From contig NZ_CP108644.1 in the NCBI RefSeq assembly GCF_041435495.1, forward strand, positions 4,697,501-4,761,500: a DNA stretch of 64,000 nucleotides, read 5' to 3'. Below, one piece after another: positions 15,008-22,970 of this stretch. Each line of letters starts with the position of its first letter. The stretch's first letter is position 1. Under the pieces are notes generated by a model. It was not told where the DNA came from. It was given only the letters and a program-made list of their open reading frames with translations, and did no database searches. The DNA is from Streptomyces sp. NBC_01116. Lineage in GTDB: Bacteria; Actinomycetota; Actinomycetes; Streptomycetales; Streptomycetaceae. A program made the translations under genes and the position numbers.

Positions 15008-17614
15008 TCACTGCCGCCGGGCCAGGGGGTAGGCGCGCAGCAGGTGAAGCCACTGGGACGGCAGAGCGTTTTCGGTCCGGAAGACGGCAAGGAGATCGGT
15101 GGCCGACAGCGAGCTGAGGTCACGGGTTCGCGCGGTGCGCCACGCGCGGACCAAGCGGTCGAAGAGGTCTACAACCTCGTGCGGGCGCACGAGGCAGAGG
15201 TGGCTTTCGGCGACAGCATGGGCGCTGGGATGGATCCGTTCTTGTGGTGTGACGAGCAGGCAAGGGGAGTCACCCGGCGCGGCCTCCCCGCGCTTGTCCG
15301 CGGCGAACCGCAGGTGGCTCCCGGCCTGCCGGACGTCTCCCGCGCCGAGTTCGCCCTCCGGCCTGGCTTCGCTCTTGGCTTCCCAGACGGCCCAGAGAGC
15401 GTCCCCGAAGATCCAGGTGGCGTCCGGTGCGGAGTCGTTGTTGCCGTCGCCTTCGCTCGGGACGGCGCCGGCGAGCTGGCCGAGCAGTACCAGGGCGTTC
15501 TCGTAGGGCTTTCGAGGCGTGTCGGTCAGTGCCGCGCGGGCGCTGTGGATCGCAGTGTCGAAGACGGCGGGCTTGGCCAGGTGGGCAGCGTTGGCGATGA
15601 CGCCGATCATCGCCTGTTCATCGAGTGGGTCGATGACCGGCGGGGCCGGGGCGGAGACGGATTCGATCGGGGCCGCCAAATGCGACAGCCAGGTCGTTCC
15701 GCGGCCGCAGTGACGGGCGTCGTCGTAGAACCTTTCCGCTGCGGCACGTAGGGCGGGGGCGCCGCCTTGATCGGCAAGCCGCTGTGCGATGCAGGACGCG
15801 AGATAGTTCCACAGGGCCGCGTAGCGCTGTGGCGCCCGACCTCCACGCAGCGCGTCGAGCACCTCGCGGATGAGGTCCAGTGCTCTCTGCCACTCGGCCT
15901 GCCAGATCGCGTCCCAGGCGGCCACTTCGTTGCGCACCGAGCGTTGAAGCTCGGCCGCGCCTGGAGCGTCGATCCGCTCATACTGTTCTCGGGCGTCGAC
16001 GATGTCCTGGTCGACGTCTCGCCACGGCTGGTCGTGCTCGAGGAAGACCTGCAGGTTGTCGAGCATCTCTCTTGAGGTGGCGCCGATGCTGTTGTTGTAT
16101 CCGAAGTCGAGTTCGGCGTGGATCTCCGGATGCATGGCTTGCTGAACATCACGTCGCGTCACGTAGGAGACGAGATCCTCGTCGAGGAGGAGGACGGCGG
16201 CGAAGTCTCTGGAATTGCGGGTGGCGCGGCCGGCGCCCTGCATGATGCGCGCGCGGATGCGTTCCTGGAGTACTTCGACCGCGCCGAGGGATCCGTGGAG
16301 GAAGCGCTCTTGCAGGTCGCCCCGGGCGGGCAGCCCTGCCAGGACAACCAGGCGGCAGTCCTGGTCCGGAAGGTCGATGCCGTCGTAGCGGTTGTTGAGC
16401 ACCAGGGCCCCCGCTGACTTCTGGGTGAACACCTTCAGGTCGTCCTCCACCTGATCAGCTTTGAGGACCTCATAGCCGTCCGGAATGCAAGTGCTGGTAA
16501 AGGCTTTGGCGGTGCGGGTGTCGGGCGTCAGGATGACAGCACGGCCCTGCTGGGCGATGACGTCGGCGACCCACGGACCGACCTGGGCCGGTGCGGCAGA
16601 CAGATCGCTGGTCAGCTGCGGGAAGCAGAACAGGCGACGGCCGGTCCCCTGCTTTTCCCAGCCCTTGGGGATGGGGATCCGCTTGATCGCTCGCCGCCCA
16701 AAGACACGCTCGAGTTCGCCTCCGGCTCCGAGGGTGGCGCTCATGTAGACGCGGCGGGCCGGGTCGTTGAAGGGGGCGTGGAACAGCGTGGGGGGGATCA
16801 GTGGCCGGATCAGCAGACGACGGTGGGACAGATAGACCATGCACTGACCGAGGTGGCCTTGCAGGAACCGCAGTGCGTACCCCGCCTCGTCGCTGATCTT
16901 GCTGGCGGCCGCGGCAGCTGAGAGGACCTCCTCCAAGGGCCCGGCCTGGGAGCTCACGCCCAGCGGAGACGCGAGATAGACGCTGTTGCGGTACTGGGCG
17001 TCCGGCGCATCCGCGCGAAGCCGCGCGACGACCAGAGGATCAAGAGCATCGGCCAACGCGGAGAGCACGTCGTGGTAGGCGCTCTGCTCGTCACGGCTGA
17101 TTTCCAGGCTCCATGGCCCGGCAACGTATCCCTCGGCAGCGTGCGCGTCATCGAGCAACAGCAGCTGCGCGTCGTCGAGGGCCGGGTTCGCGTTGAACAC
17201 GTGACTGTAGACACTGACGGCGATGGCATTGGCTGAGGTGTAGCGGCTGCGGTCTGCCGCATTCCATGTGCGGACCCTGCCGATCAGCAGGACGTTGGAG
17301 ATGCCGTACTGAGTCAGCTTTTCCGCGGTCTGCTTCGCGAGCTGCCGCGTCGCGCACAGGTAGGTGACACGTTCCCCGTTCGAGCGGCGCAAGTAATCAC
17401 CGATGAGGCCACCGACCAAAGTTTTACCGGCGCCGGTCGGCAACTCGATGGCCACGTCTGCAGCGTTCAGATGGTTGGCGTGCCAGGAGCGTAGGACATC
17501 TCCCTGGTGCAACCACAGATTCGCCGGGCCGTTGTTGACGAGCGCAAGCTGCCGGTACAGCTGCTCCGGGTCAGCAGGAGTCGCGGTCGTACCGGACGAG
17601 CGCTTGAACGCCAT
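15008..17614 (-). CDS. DEAD/DEAH helicase, DinG/Rad3-like, probable defence cargo
   Basis: An 868-residue SF2 helicase. Walker A is ELPTGAGKT at about 57-65, the Walker B box is LLLLDDAHAAE at about 151-161, and a YMSATLGAG motif comes midway. The C-terminal core has NRYDGIDLPDQDCRLVVLAG, then QGAGRATRN, as in HELICc2-type DinG/Rad3 enzymes. No FeS-cluster cysteine set is evident between motifs Ia and II. About 350 residues of unassigned C-terminus follow. ATG 17614 (MAFKRSS) has GAAGGG 9 nt upstream; the frame continues open to 18115. It lies directly upstream of the kinase gene on the same strand, suggesting a functional pair, though a terminator-like hairpin separates them. Confidence 0.78.
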   Translation of the reverse strand: MAFKRSSGTTATPADPEQLYRQLALVNNGPANLWLHQGDVLRSWHANHLNAADVAIELPTGAGKTLVGGLIGDYLRRSNGERVTYLCATRQLAKQTAEKLTQYGISNVLLIGRVRTWNAADRSRYTSANAIAVSVYSHVFNANPALDDAQLLLLDDAHAAEGYVAGPWSLEISRDEQSAYHDVLSALADALDPLVVARLRADAPDAQYRNSVYLASPLGVSSQAGPLEEVLSAAAAASKISDEAGYALRFLQGHLGQCMVYLSHRRLLIRPLIPPTLFHAPFNDPARRVYMSATLGAGGELERVFGRRAIKRIPIPKGWEKQGTGRRLFCFPQLTSDLSAAPAQVGPWVADVIAQQGRAVILTPDTRTAKAFTSTCIPDGYEVLKADQVEDDLKVFTQKSAGALVLNNRYDGIDLPDQDCRLVVLAGLPARGDLQERFLHGSLGAVEVLQERIRARIMQGAGRATRNSRDFAAVLLLDEDLVSYVTRRDVQQAMHPEIHAELDFGYNNSIGATSREMLDNLQVFLEHDQPWRDVDQDIVDAREQYERIDAPGAAELQRSVRNEVAAWDAIWQAEWQRALDLIREVLDALRGGRAPQRYAALWNYLASCIAQRLADQGGAPALRAAAERFYDDARHCGRGTTWLSHLAAPIESVSAPAPPVIDPLDEQAMIGVIANAAHLAKPAVFDTAIHSARAALTDTPRKPYENALVLLGQLAGAVPSEGDGNNDSAPDATWIFGDALWAVWEAKSEARPEGELGAGDVRQAGSHLRFAADKRGEAAPGDSPCLLVTPQERIHPSAHAVAESHLCLVRPHEVVDLFDRLVRAWRTARTRDLSSLSATDLLAVFRTENALPSQWLHLLRAYPLARRQ

Positions 17615-18187
17615 GTGCTCCAACCCTTCGGGTGGTCTCAGCCGCTGGCCACCGGACGTCACCCTGTCCACGGCGCCGCCCGGGCCTGGACAGAGCCAAT
17701 CACGCCACGGCGCCCGGCGACGGCATGTTCGGGGGACTTCCTCCGGGTACCGCGGGCCGACTGCGTTGTACACACAGATGATGCCGTCGACACGAGTCCA
17801 GTGCTCAGGCCGCCGATACAGGAAGGCCACGGCGACCGGAACCGGTCGATCGTAAGAGGGTGGCCGAACCGTGCGCCAGACTTGGGCTGCAGTGAGGACA
17901 CAGAACTGTCCGATGAGGCTGGTCGCCTTGACCATGCGCTTGGCTGGAGCGCCGAGTCGACAGGCGGCTTCGGCCTTCCGCGAGGCCTTGCCTGCGTGCT
18001 GAAGTTCCGCCGGAGATGAGTCGAGAGGTTGCGTCTTAAGCGGAGACTTCAGCATGCGGGTCAGGTCTACTGCCTGCTGATCCAACGGGATTGTTCCCGA
18101 CGCCAGAGAACTCAACTACGCGAAGTGCCTCCTTCTGTCGACTACGCTGAGTGATGTAGGTGGCAGGAGCGTCCTCGTGCGGCTTCG
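17615..18187. other. Gap between helicase and element end; open frame, no assigned gene
   Basis: This stretch has no gene I can assign. The helicase frame stays open upstream to 18115 (ATG-TCA side), and part of it, such as LTAAQVWRTVRPPSYDRPVP, then VAVAFLYRRPEHWTRVDG, looks protein-like with fair third-position G/C. It may be a real N-terminal extension of the helicase, a separate decayed gene, or chance. I left it out of the helicase because MAFKRSS at 17614 has a plausible ribosome site and directly precedes the conserved core. Confidence 0.35.
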
Positions 18188-18190
18188 GGC

Positions 18191-18293
18191 ACTGAAATCT
18201 TCCGTGCGCCGGATGTGACCCAAGCCACCGCAGGGAAGATTTCAGCGCCCAGGCCAGAGGCATGCTTACTGAAATCTTTCGCGCACCCCGACA
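18191..18293. repeat. TnsB-site-like repeats and proposed right end of the Tn7-like element
   Basis: Three roughly 20-bp copies share AAGATTTCAG. Two, at 18191-18210 and 18268-18287, read on the minus strand as GGCGCACGGAAGATTTCAGT and GGTGCGCGAAAGATTTCAGT (17/20 identical). A third, at 18228-18247, is inverted. Six bases beyond the outer copy the sequence reads CGACA and then enters tadA/cpaF coding sequence. The element end would thus be 5'-TGTCGG on the minus strand, matching the TGT...ACA termini of Tn7-like transposons. No matching left end is in the window. Confidence 0.6.
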
Positions 18294-18592
18294 GGTGCGG
18301 CACCGTCCACGCCAACGCCGCCGAGCACGTCCCCGCCCGGCTGGAGGCCCTGGGCACCGCGGCCGGTCTCGACCGGGTGGCTCTGCACAGCCAGTTGGCG
18401 GCCGCGCTCTCGGTGGTCGTGCATCTCGTGCGGGACCGCGCGGGGCAACGGCGGGTCGCCGAGGTGCACGTCCTGGAGCGGGATGCGGCGGGCCTGGTCC
18501 TCACGGTCCCGGCCCTGAGCTGGGGCGTCGGCGTATTCGTTCCGGAGCGGGGATGGGAACGGCTGCGATCGCTGATCGGAGGTGCGCTGTGA
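18294..18592 (+). pseudogene. TadA/CpaF pilus ATPase, C-terminal 99 codons left after insertion
   Basis: Coding similarity begins abruptly at CGTVHANAAEHVPARLEALG, the conserved HAN region of TadA/CpaF-type type IV secretion ATPases, and continues VALHSQLAAALSVVVHLVRD to the stop at 18592. Walker A and Walker B, which lie upstream in intact proteins, are absent, and there is no start codon at the break. The immediate upstream DNA is the proposed transposon end. The stop overlaps the tadB start (GTGA), as in an intact operon. The ATPase is therefore probably inactive in this strain, and the pilus genes below may lack their promoter. Confidence 0.8.
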
Positions 18593-19509
18593 CGGGGGCT
18601 ACGTCCGCGTACGCGGTCCATGCGATGGCTCTCTGCGCGGGTTCGGCGGTGTGGCTCGCGATGGTGCGTGACACGGGTGTTCGGCGGGCCCGGGTGCTGT
18701 TCGTGGACGCTCCCACCGACTCACGTCGGACGTGGAGCCGGTGGCCGGGCCTGCTCAAGGCCCAGGGACGACTGACGGAGGCGGCCCGGGGGCGTCGGGA
18801 GTGGTGGTGCGTCCCGGTCGCGGTGCTGCTTGCGGTGCTGGGCGCGTCGGCGCTGCCGCTGGTCGCGGGGGCCGTGGCGGTCCCGTTGGTGGGCAGGTGG
18901 CTGCGGAGGCGGGCCGGAGCGCGGGAGGCGGAGCGGGCCTCTTCCGCGGTGGCGGCGTTGTGCGGAGCCGTGGTCGGGGAGCTGCGGGCCGGCCGCGAGC
19001 CGGGGCAGGCGTTGCTGATCGCGCTGCGCGAAGGCCTGGCGGCGGACAGTTCTTCGGCGACGGCAACCTCCGGCATCCGGCTGGGGGAGGCGGAGTCCGC
19101 GGTGTTGGCGGCGGCGCGGTTCGGCGGCGATGTGCCGGCGGCGCTGCGGCTGGCGGCGGAGGGGCCGGGGCTGGGAGGGCTGTCCGGGATGGCCGCGTGC
19201 TGGCGCGTGGCCGTCGACGGCGGTGCCGGGCTGGCGACCGGTCTGGAGCGCCTGGAGACCGCGCTGCGGGAGGACCGGCGCAGACGGGAGGAGCTACGCG
19301 CTCAACTGGCCGGAGCGTGGTCGACGGTCGTTGTCCTGGCACTGCTCCCGCTCGCGGGGCTGGGGCTGGGAGCGGCACTCGGTGCCGAGCCCTTGCGCGT
19401 ACTGCTGCACACTCCGGGCGGCCTGGCCTGCCTGGCGGTGGGAGCGTTCCTGGAGGCGGCCGGGCTGTACTGGGCCTGCCGGATCGTGCGCGGCGGGGAG
19501 GCGGCGTGA
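18589..19509 (+). CDS. TadB-like type II secretion F-family inner-membrane protein
   Basis: A 306-residue membrane protein of the Tad/Flp pilus assembly platform. The N-terminus has a membrane segment (AYAVHAMALCAGSAVWLAMV), a second hydrophobic pair lies at about 75-100, and two more close the protein (WSTVVVLALLPLAGLGLGAA and ACLAVGAFLEAAGLYWACRI). The cytoplasmic part, including AALCGAVVGELRAGREPGQA, is typical of the GspF-like fold in actinobacterial TadB. GTG 18589 overlaps the ATPase stop by 4 nt. Expression may depend on transcription entering from the inserted element. Confidence 0.8.
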   Translation: MTGATSAYAVHAMALCAGSAVWLAMVRDTGVRRARVLFVDAPTDSRRTWSRWPGLLKAQGRLTEAARGRREWWCVPVAVLLAVLGASALPLVAGAVAVPLVGRWLRRRAGAREAERASSAVAALCGAVVGELRAGREPGQALLIALREGLAADSSSATATSGIRLGEAESAVLAAARFGGDVPAALRLAAEGPGLGGLSGMAACWRVAVDGGAGLATGLERLETALREDRRRREELRAQLAGAWSTVVVLALLPLAGLGLGAALGAEPLRVLLHTPGGLACLAVGAFLEAAGLYWACRIVRGGEAA

Positions 19510-20348
19510 ACGTGACGGGCGGAGGAGTTCTCCACAGCCTGGGGATGTCGGCGGCGGTGCTGGGCGTGGCGGTGCAGCTGGCAGCCGTAACCGCCGCCGG
19601 AATGCGCGAGCGAACGGTTCGTGGGCGGGGCGCTCTGCTGCTGGGGATGGCCATGGCGGCACGGCCCGGCAGGTGGAGCCGGCTGGTCGCACCGTTCCGG
19701 GCGAGCGGTGGTGCGGCTTCCTCCGAGGCAGCTCGGCGGTGGGCGGCCCCGGCAGGGGCCTGGCTGGCCGGGTGGATTCTGGTCGGCGGTGTGATGGGCT
19801 GCGCGGCCGGTTCGGCCGCGGCGTACGGGGCGTGGCGGTGGCAGCGAACCCGGCCCCGCACGCGTCCGGGCGGTTCCCATCCGGAGCGGGCCGTGATCGC
19901 CGGGCAACTCCCGCTGGCCGCGGATCTGCTGGCGGCCTGTATCGCGGTCGGGGCAGGTCCTCGGGAAGCGGCGGAGGAGGTGGGCGAATCGATCGGCGGC
20001 CCGGTCGGCGATCGGCTGGCCAGGACCGCCGCCGAGATCCGCCTCGGCGGCGAACCGGCCGAGGCATGGGGTCGGTTCGGGGAAATACCGGGCGCCGGCC
20101 CGCTGGCCCGCTGTCTGTACCGGGCAGGTTCGACGGGGGCCCCGGCCGCGGAACCGGTCGCCAGACTGGCCGAGTCGATGCGCGCCGAGCGAGCCGCCGC
20201 GGCGGTGGCGCGGGCGCAGCGGGCCGGGGTGCTGATCACCGCGCCGGTCGGCCTCTGCTTTCTCCCCGCCTTCCTGGCGGTCGGGGTGGCGCCGGTGATC
20301 ATCGGCCTGGCCGGTGACCTGCTCGCCACCGGCCGCCCTGGTCGGTGA
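19506..20348 (+). CDS. TadC-like type II secretion F-family inner-membrane protein
   Basis: A 280-residue partner of TadB. Start GTG 19506 overlaps the tadB stop by 4 nt. The N-terminal hydrophobic segment is LGMSAAVLGVAVQLAAVTAA, a second lies at GAWLAGWILVGGVMGCAAGS, and the C-terminal GspF-like core (QLPLAADLLAACIAVGAGPR, then a long hydrophobic end) is typical. Together with TadB it should form the platform that the CpaF ATPase drives. The longer in-frame upstream open frame runs through tadB and is not coding. Confidence 0.8.
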   Translation: MNVTGGGVLHSLGMSAAVLGVAVQLAAVTAAGMRERTVRGRGALLLGMAMAARPGRWSRLVAPFRASGGAASSEAARRWAAPAGAWLAGWILVGGVMGCAAGSAAAYGAWRWQRTRPRTRPGGSHPERAVIAGQLPLAADLLAACIAVGAGPREAAEEVGESIGGPVGDRLARTAAEIRLGGEPAEAWGRFGEIPGAGPLARCLYRAGSTGAPAAEPVARLAESMRAERAAAAVARAQRAGVLITAPVGLCFLPAFLAVGVAPVIIGLAGDLLATGRPGR

Positions 20349-20537
20349 AGCCGCTCCGGCCAGGCCGACGAGGCGGCGCGGCTGGTGAGCCTTCGTGGGC
20401 CGGTGAGGCCGCGTGGGCTGGAGGGCGGCCGGAGGCATGTGCGGCTGGCGACGACCTGGCGGTCATTCATTCTCGCTGTCACTCAAGGGCGTTCCCTTCG
20501 GGCGCCTGCTCGTCATCGATGCTCATCGGGGGATGAA

Positions 20538-20804
20538 ATGGAAACGAAGTTCTGGGACCGGGCCGTCAACGCTCTGTGCGGCGGCCGGTTGTCCGCGGAT
20601 GTGCCGGACCGGACGGCGAAGTGGGCCGCACGGTGGGCGGGGCGGCTCGGCCGGTCCGACCGAGGGATGACCACGTCCGAGTACGCGGTGGGAACCATCG
20701 CCGCGTGCGCCTTCGCGGCGGTGCTCTACAAGGTGGTGAACAGCGGGCCGGTGCTGTCGGCGCTGCAGTCGCTGGTCGAGGACGCGCTCGATGCGAAGTT
20801 CTGA
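20538..20804 (+). CDS. DUF4244 small pilin-like protein
   Basis: An 88-residue protein. Its second half, GMTTSEYAVGTIAACAFAAV, then LYKVVNSGPVL, is the DUF4244 signature: a short basic stretch followed by a hydrophobic helix with Glu at the +5-like position, as in Flp-type prepilins. It is the likely structural subunit processed by a prepilin peptidase. ATG 20538 follows GGGGGATGAA. A gap of 189 bp separates it from tadC. It is the counterpart of mycobacterial Rv3656c. Confidence 0.8.
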   Translation: METKFWDRAVNALCGGRLSADVPDRTAKWAARWAGRLGRSDRGMTTSEYAVGTIAACAFAAVLYKVVNSGPVLSALQSLVEDALDAKF

Positions 20805-20838
20805 GACCCCGCCGGGGCCATGCCGGGGGAAGGGCCTC

Positions 20839-21264
20839 GTGACGTCGGTACGTGGCCTTCCCCGGGGATGGCACCGGGGGCTGCGCGGCCGCCCGGCGAC
20901 GAGCGGCCGCGGATGCCGCGACCGGGGCGCGGTGACGGCGGAGGCGGCCGTGGTGATTCCGGTGCTGGTGGCCTTCGTCATGGCTTTGCTGTGGGCGTTG
21001 ATGGCGACCTGCGACCAGATCCGGTGCGTGGACGCGGCGAGGGCGGGGGCCCGGGCGGCGGCCCGTTCGGAACCGGAGGCGGCCGTGCTGGAAGCCGCGC
21101 GTGAAACGGCGCCTCACGGTGCCCGGGTCGAGTTGGGGCGGGCGGGAGACCTGTGGCGCGTCCGGGTGGAGGCCTCGACCCAGGGGCCGGGCGTGCTGGC
21201 CCTGACGTTGAGTGCCGAAGCGGTTGCGCTGGCGGAGGACACGGTCGGGGACGCCGGGCCATGA
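20839..21264 (+). CDS. TadE-family pseudopilin-like protein
   Basis: A 141-residue protein with the TadE motif DRGAVTAEAAVVIPVLVAFV, a single N-terminal membrane helix, and a small C-terminal extracytoplasmic domain. I chose GTG 20839 because GGGGGAAGGG lies just upstream; ATG 20791, inside the end of the DUF4244 gene, is an in-frame alternative that adds 16 residues. TadE proteins are minor pilins or assembly factors in Tad systems. The stop overlaps the next start (ATGA), so the two are translationally coupled. Confidence 0.78.
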   Translation: MTSVRGLPRGWHRGLRGRPATSGRGCRDRGAVTAEAAVVIPVLVAFVMALLWALMATCDQIRCVDAARAGARAAARSEPEAAVLEAARETAPHGARVELGRAGDLWRVRVEASTQGPGVLALTLSAEAVALAEDTVGDAGP

Positions 21265-21881
21265 GGGGGAGGGAAACGAGGGCAGGGGGCCGGGGGCCGG
21301 ACAAGCGTCGTCATCGGGAAGGGCTTCGGCGGTGGGGTCGGGGCGAGAGAGAGCACGAGGGCATGGGCGGCACGGGTAGGGAGGAGCGAAAGGACAGAGG
21401 TGTGGGCTGGGGTATGGAGCGGGGCCCGGACGGGGGCGTTGGTCGGCGAACGGATCGGATCGCACCCCGGATCGCACGCCGGATCGCGATCCAGCGTGCG
21501 GGTCTTGGCGCGGACCGAGGTGTGGCGACGGTGTGGGTGGCCGTCACCGCTGCCGGTCTCTGCACCGTGTTCGCCGTGGTGCTCGCCCTGGGACAGGCCG
21601 TGGCTGCCCGTCACCGGGCAGGTGGGGCAGCGGATCTGGCGGCTCTCGCGGCTGCGGACCGGGCGTTGGAAGGGGAGGTGGTCGCGTGTGAGACGGCCCG
21701 GCGGGTAGCGGTGGCGCAGGGAGCCGTGCTCCTCCGGTGCGCAGTGCATGGGGAGATCGCCGATGTGACCGCCCGCTCCGGGTTCGGGCCCTACCTGCCC
21801 GCCGTCAGGGCCCGGGCCGGTCCTCCCGGCGATCCTGGTGCCGGATCTCCGGCCGATCCCCGGGCGGATCCCGCCGGCTGA
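21261..21881 (+). CDS. Rv3654c-like TadE/TadG-type helicase-adjacent pilus protein
   Basis: A 206-residue protein. The diagnostic segment is DRGVATVWVAVTAAGLCTVF, then GQAVAARHRAGGAADLAALA, the Rv3654c-type motif of small TadE/G-like proteins with one membrane helix. The first 90 residues are unusually long, Arg/Gly-rich and repetitive (GRRTDRIAPRIARRIAIQRA), so the true start may be internal. The last 30 are Pro/Gly/Asp-rich. ATG 21261 overlaps the tadE stop. It is the last gene of the pilus cluster. Confidence 0.7.
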   Translation: MRGRETRAGGRGPDKRRHREGLRRWGRGEREHEGMGGTGREERKDRGVGWGMERGPDGGVGRRTDRIAPRIARRIAIQRAGLGADRGVATVWVAVTAAGLCTVFAVVLALGQAVAARHRAGGAADLAALAAADRALEGEVVACETARRVAVAQGAVLLRCAVHGEIADVTARSGFGPYLPAVRARAGPPGDPGAGSPADPRADPAG

Positions 21882-22203
21882 TCCCTGGGCGGGGCACACC
21901 GGCTGGTCCATAACCGGACCACCTGCCGGTGTCCGGCCGGACCACCGGCCGATCTCACGGCCACGGACACCCTGCCGATCGCCAGGCCGTCACGGACCAC
22001 CGGCTGATGGCCCGACCTTGCCCGCCCCGACGATCCCTTGCTCGCTCGCCCGGCCGCTCCCCGCTTCACCGCGGCCGACAGGGAGGCCAAGGTGGGTGGA
22101 GCGCGGAGAGAACCATCGCCGCCGGGAGAGCTGTTCGGCCGGGCCGGGTGTTCTGCGGTGGCACGCGCAGGCGCTCACGGACCCGGTGGCATCATCGGCG
22201 AAC
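21882..22203. other. Gap after the pilus cluster, nothing recognised
   Basis: This stretch has long open frames on both strands but biased toward Pro/Arg/Gly, without motif or consistent codon signal. It contains short CCGGCC-rich repeats. No tRNA, terminator with T tract or promoter hexamers stand out. Confidence 0.3.
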
Positions 22204-22764
22204 GTGAAGACTCTACGGAACCCGGCGGTGACGGCCGCCCTGTTGGTCGCGGTGGCGGGATGCTCGACACCGACCCCGCCTGCGGACGAGTCCGGCGGGC
22301 CTGCGCCGCTGAAGTCGCACGACCGCGCGGACCGGGTGGCGATGCCGGAGATGGCGGGGGAACGCGTCGATGGTGATGGCCGGGTCAGCCTGACGGAGCT
22401 GCGGGGCAAGGTCGTCGTGGTCAACGCGTGGGCGTCGTGGTGCGGTCCGTGCCGTGTGGAGGCCCCTGGGCTCTCCCGGGTGCACGAGGAACTGCGGGAC
22501 GAGGGGCTGCGGGTGGTGGGGGTCAACGCGGACGTGTCGGTCGGTGACGCACGTGCCTTCGAGAAGGACGCGGAGCTCGTGTACCCGAGCCTGCACGACC
22601 CGCAGGGCCGTCAGCTCCTTCGGCTCCCGGCGGGCGTGGTGAACACCACCGGATACCCCTTCACGATCATTGTCGACACGGAGGGGAGGCTCGCCTCGAC
22701 ACGGATCGGAGCGATCGGTGAGGCGGAGCTGAAGCGGTTGGTCACGCCGCTGTTGCCGGCCTGA
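22204..22764 (+). CDS. TlpA/ResA-like thioredoxin-fold lipoprotein
   Basis: A 186-residue extracytoplasmic thiol-disulfide protein. The signal peptide VKTLRNPAVTAALLVAVAGC ends in a lipobox (VAGC), so it is anchored to the membrane outer face. The catalytic CxxC is in VNAWASWCGPCRVEAPGLS, with cis-Pro in TTGYPFTIIVD. GTG 22204 gives the best signal peptide; no strong Shine-Dalgarno sequence precedes it. The frame is open far upstream, but that part is low-complexity. It probably keeps an exported partner reduced or supports cytochrome maturation, as family members do. It may be separate from the pilus operon. Confidence 0.85.
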   Translation: MKTLRNPAVTAALLVAVAGCSTPTPPADESGGPAPLKSHDRADRVAMPEMAGERVDGDGRVSLTELRGKVVVVNAWASWCGPCRVEAPGLSRVHEELRDEGLRVVGVNADVSVGDARAFEKDAELVYPSLHDPQGRQLLRLPAGVVNTTGYPFTIIVDTEGRLASTRIGAIGEAELKRLVTPLLPA

Positions 22765-22821
22765 CAGACGCTCTTCCTGACAGCCGCGCCTCCGGGCGCC
22801 GTGTTTCCGGGCCGAGCCCGG

Positions 22822-22881
22822 ACACGGCCCCAAACACGGCCCCAAACACGGCCCCAAACACGGCCCCGGACACGGCCCCGG
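22822..22881. repeat. Five tandem 12-bp repeats
   Basis: ACACGGCCCCAA is present three times in a row from 22822, then ACACGGCCCCGG twice, ending at 22881. It lies in the convergent gap between the thioredoxin lipoprotein (stop 22764) and the helicase (stop 22971). A copy-number-variable spacer is the simplest reading. Confidence 0.9.
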
Positions 22882-22970
22882 GCGCGGACTTCTGACGGGG
22901 CGTTCTGGCAGCGGATCGTGTAAGCGTCATCGCCGTCGGCCAGGTGGCCGGCGGCGATGACCCTGGCGAC

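Larger units (their letters stand above)
5073..18293. mobile_element. Tn7-like transposon, minimal supported extent (left end not found)
   Basis: The module XRE-tniQ / tniQ-tnsA-tnsB-tnsC is complete, with catalytic residues intact. The kinase and helicase lie between tnsC and the proposed right end at 18293, as cargo. The left limit given is only the end of the minus-strand tniQ; the true left end is probably further left and may be outside the window, in which case the restriction gene would also be cargo. No cas genes or repeat-spacer arrays are present, so targeting should be by the TniQ proteins. Confidence 0.7.

Noticed and set aside
5073..18293. CRISPR-associated transposon
   Set aside because: No cas genes and no repeat-spacer array were seen in or near the element; the spaced repeats at 18191-18287 are only three and look like transposase sites.
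18262..18588. Longer tadB starting at 18262
   Set aside because: That frame overlays the ATPase remnant in another frame and reads as Arg/Gly/Pro-rich; GTG 18589 with a 4-nt overlap is far better.
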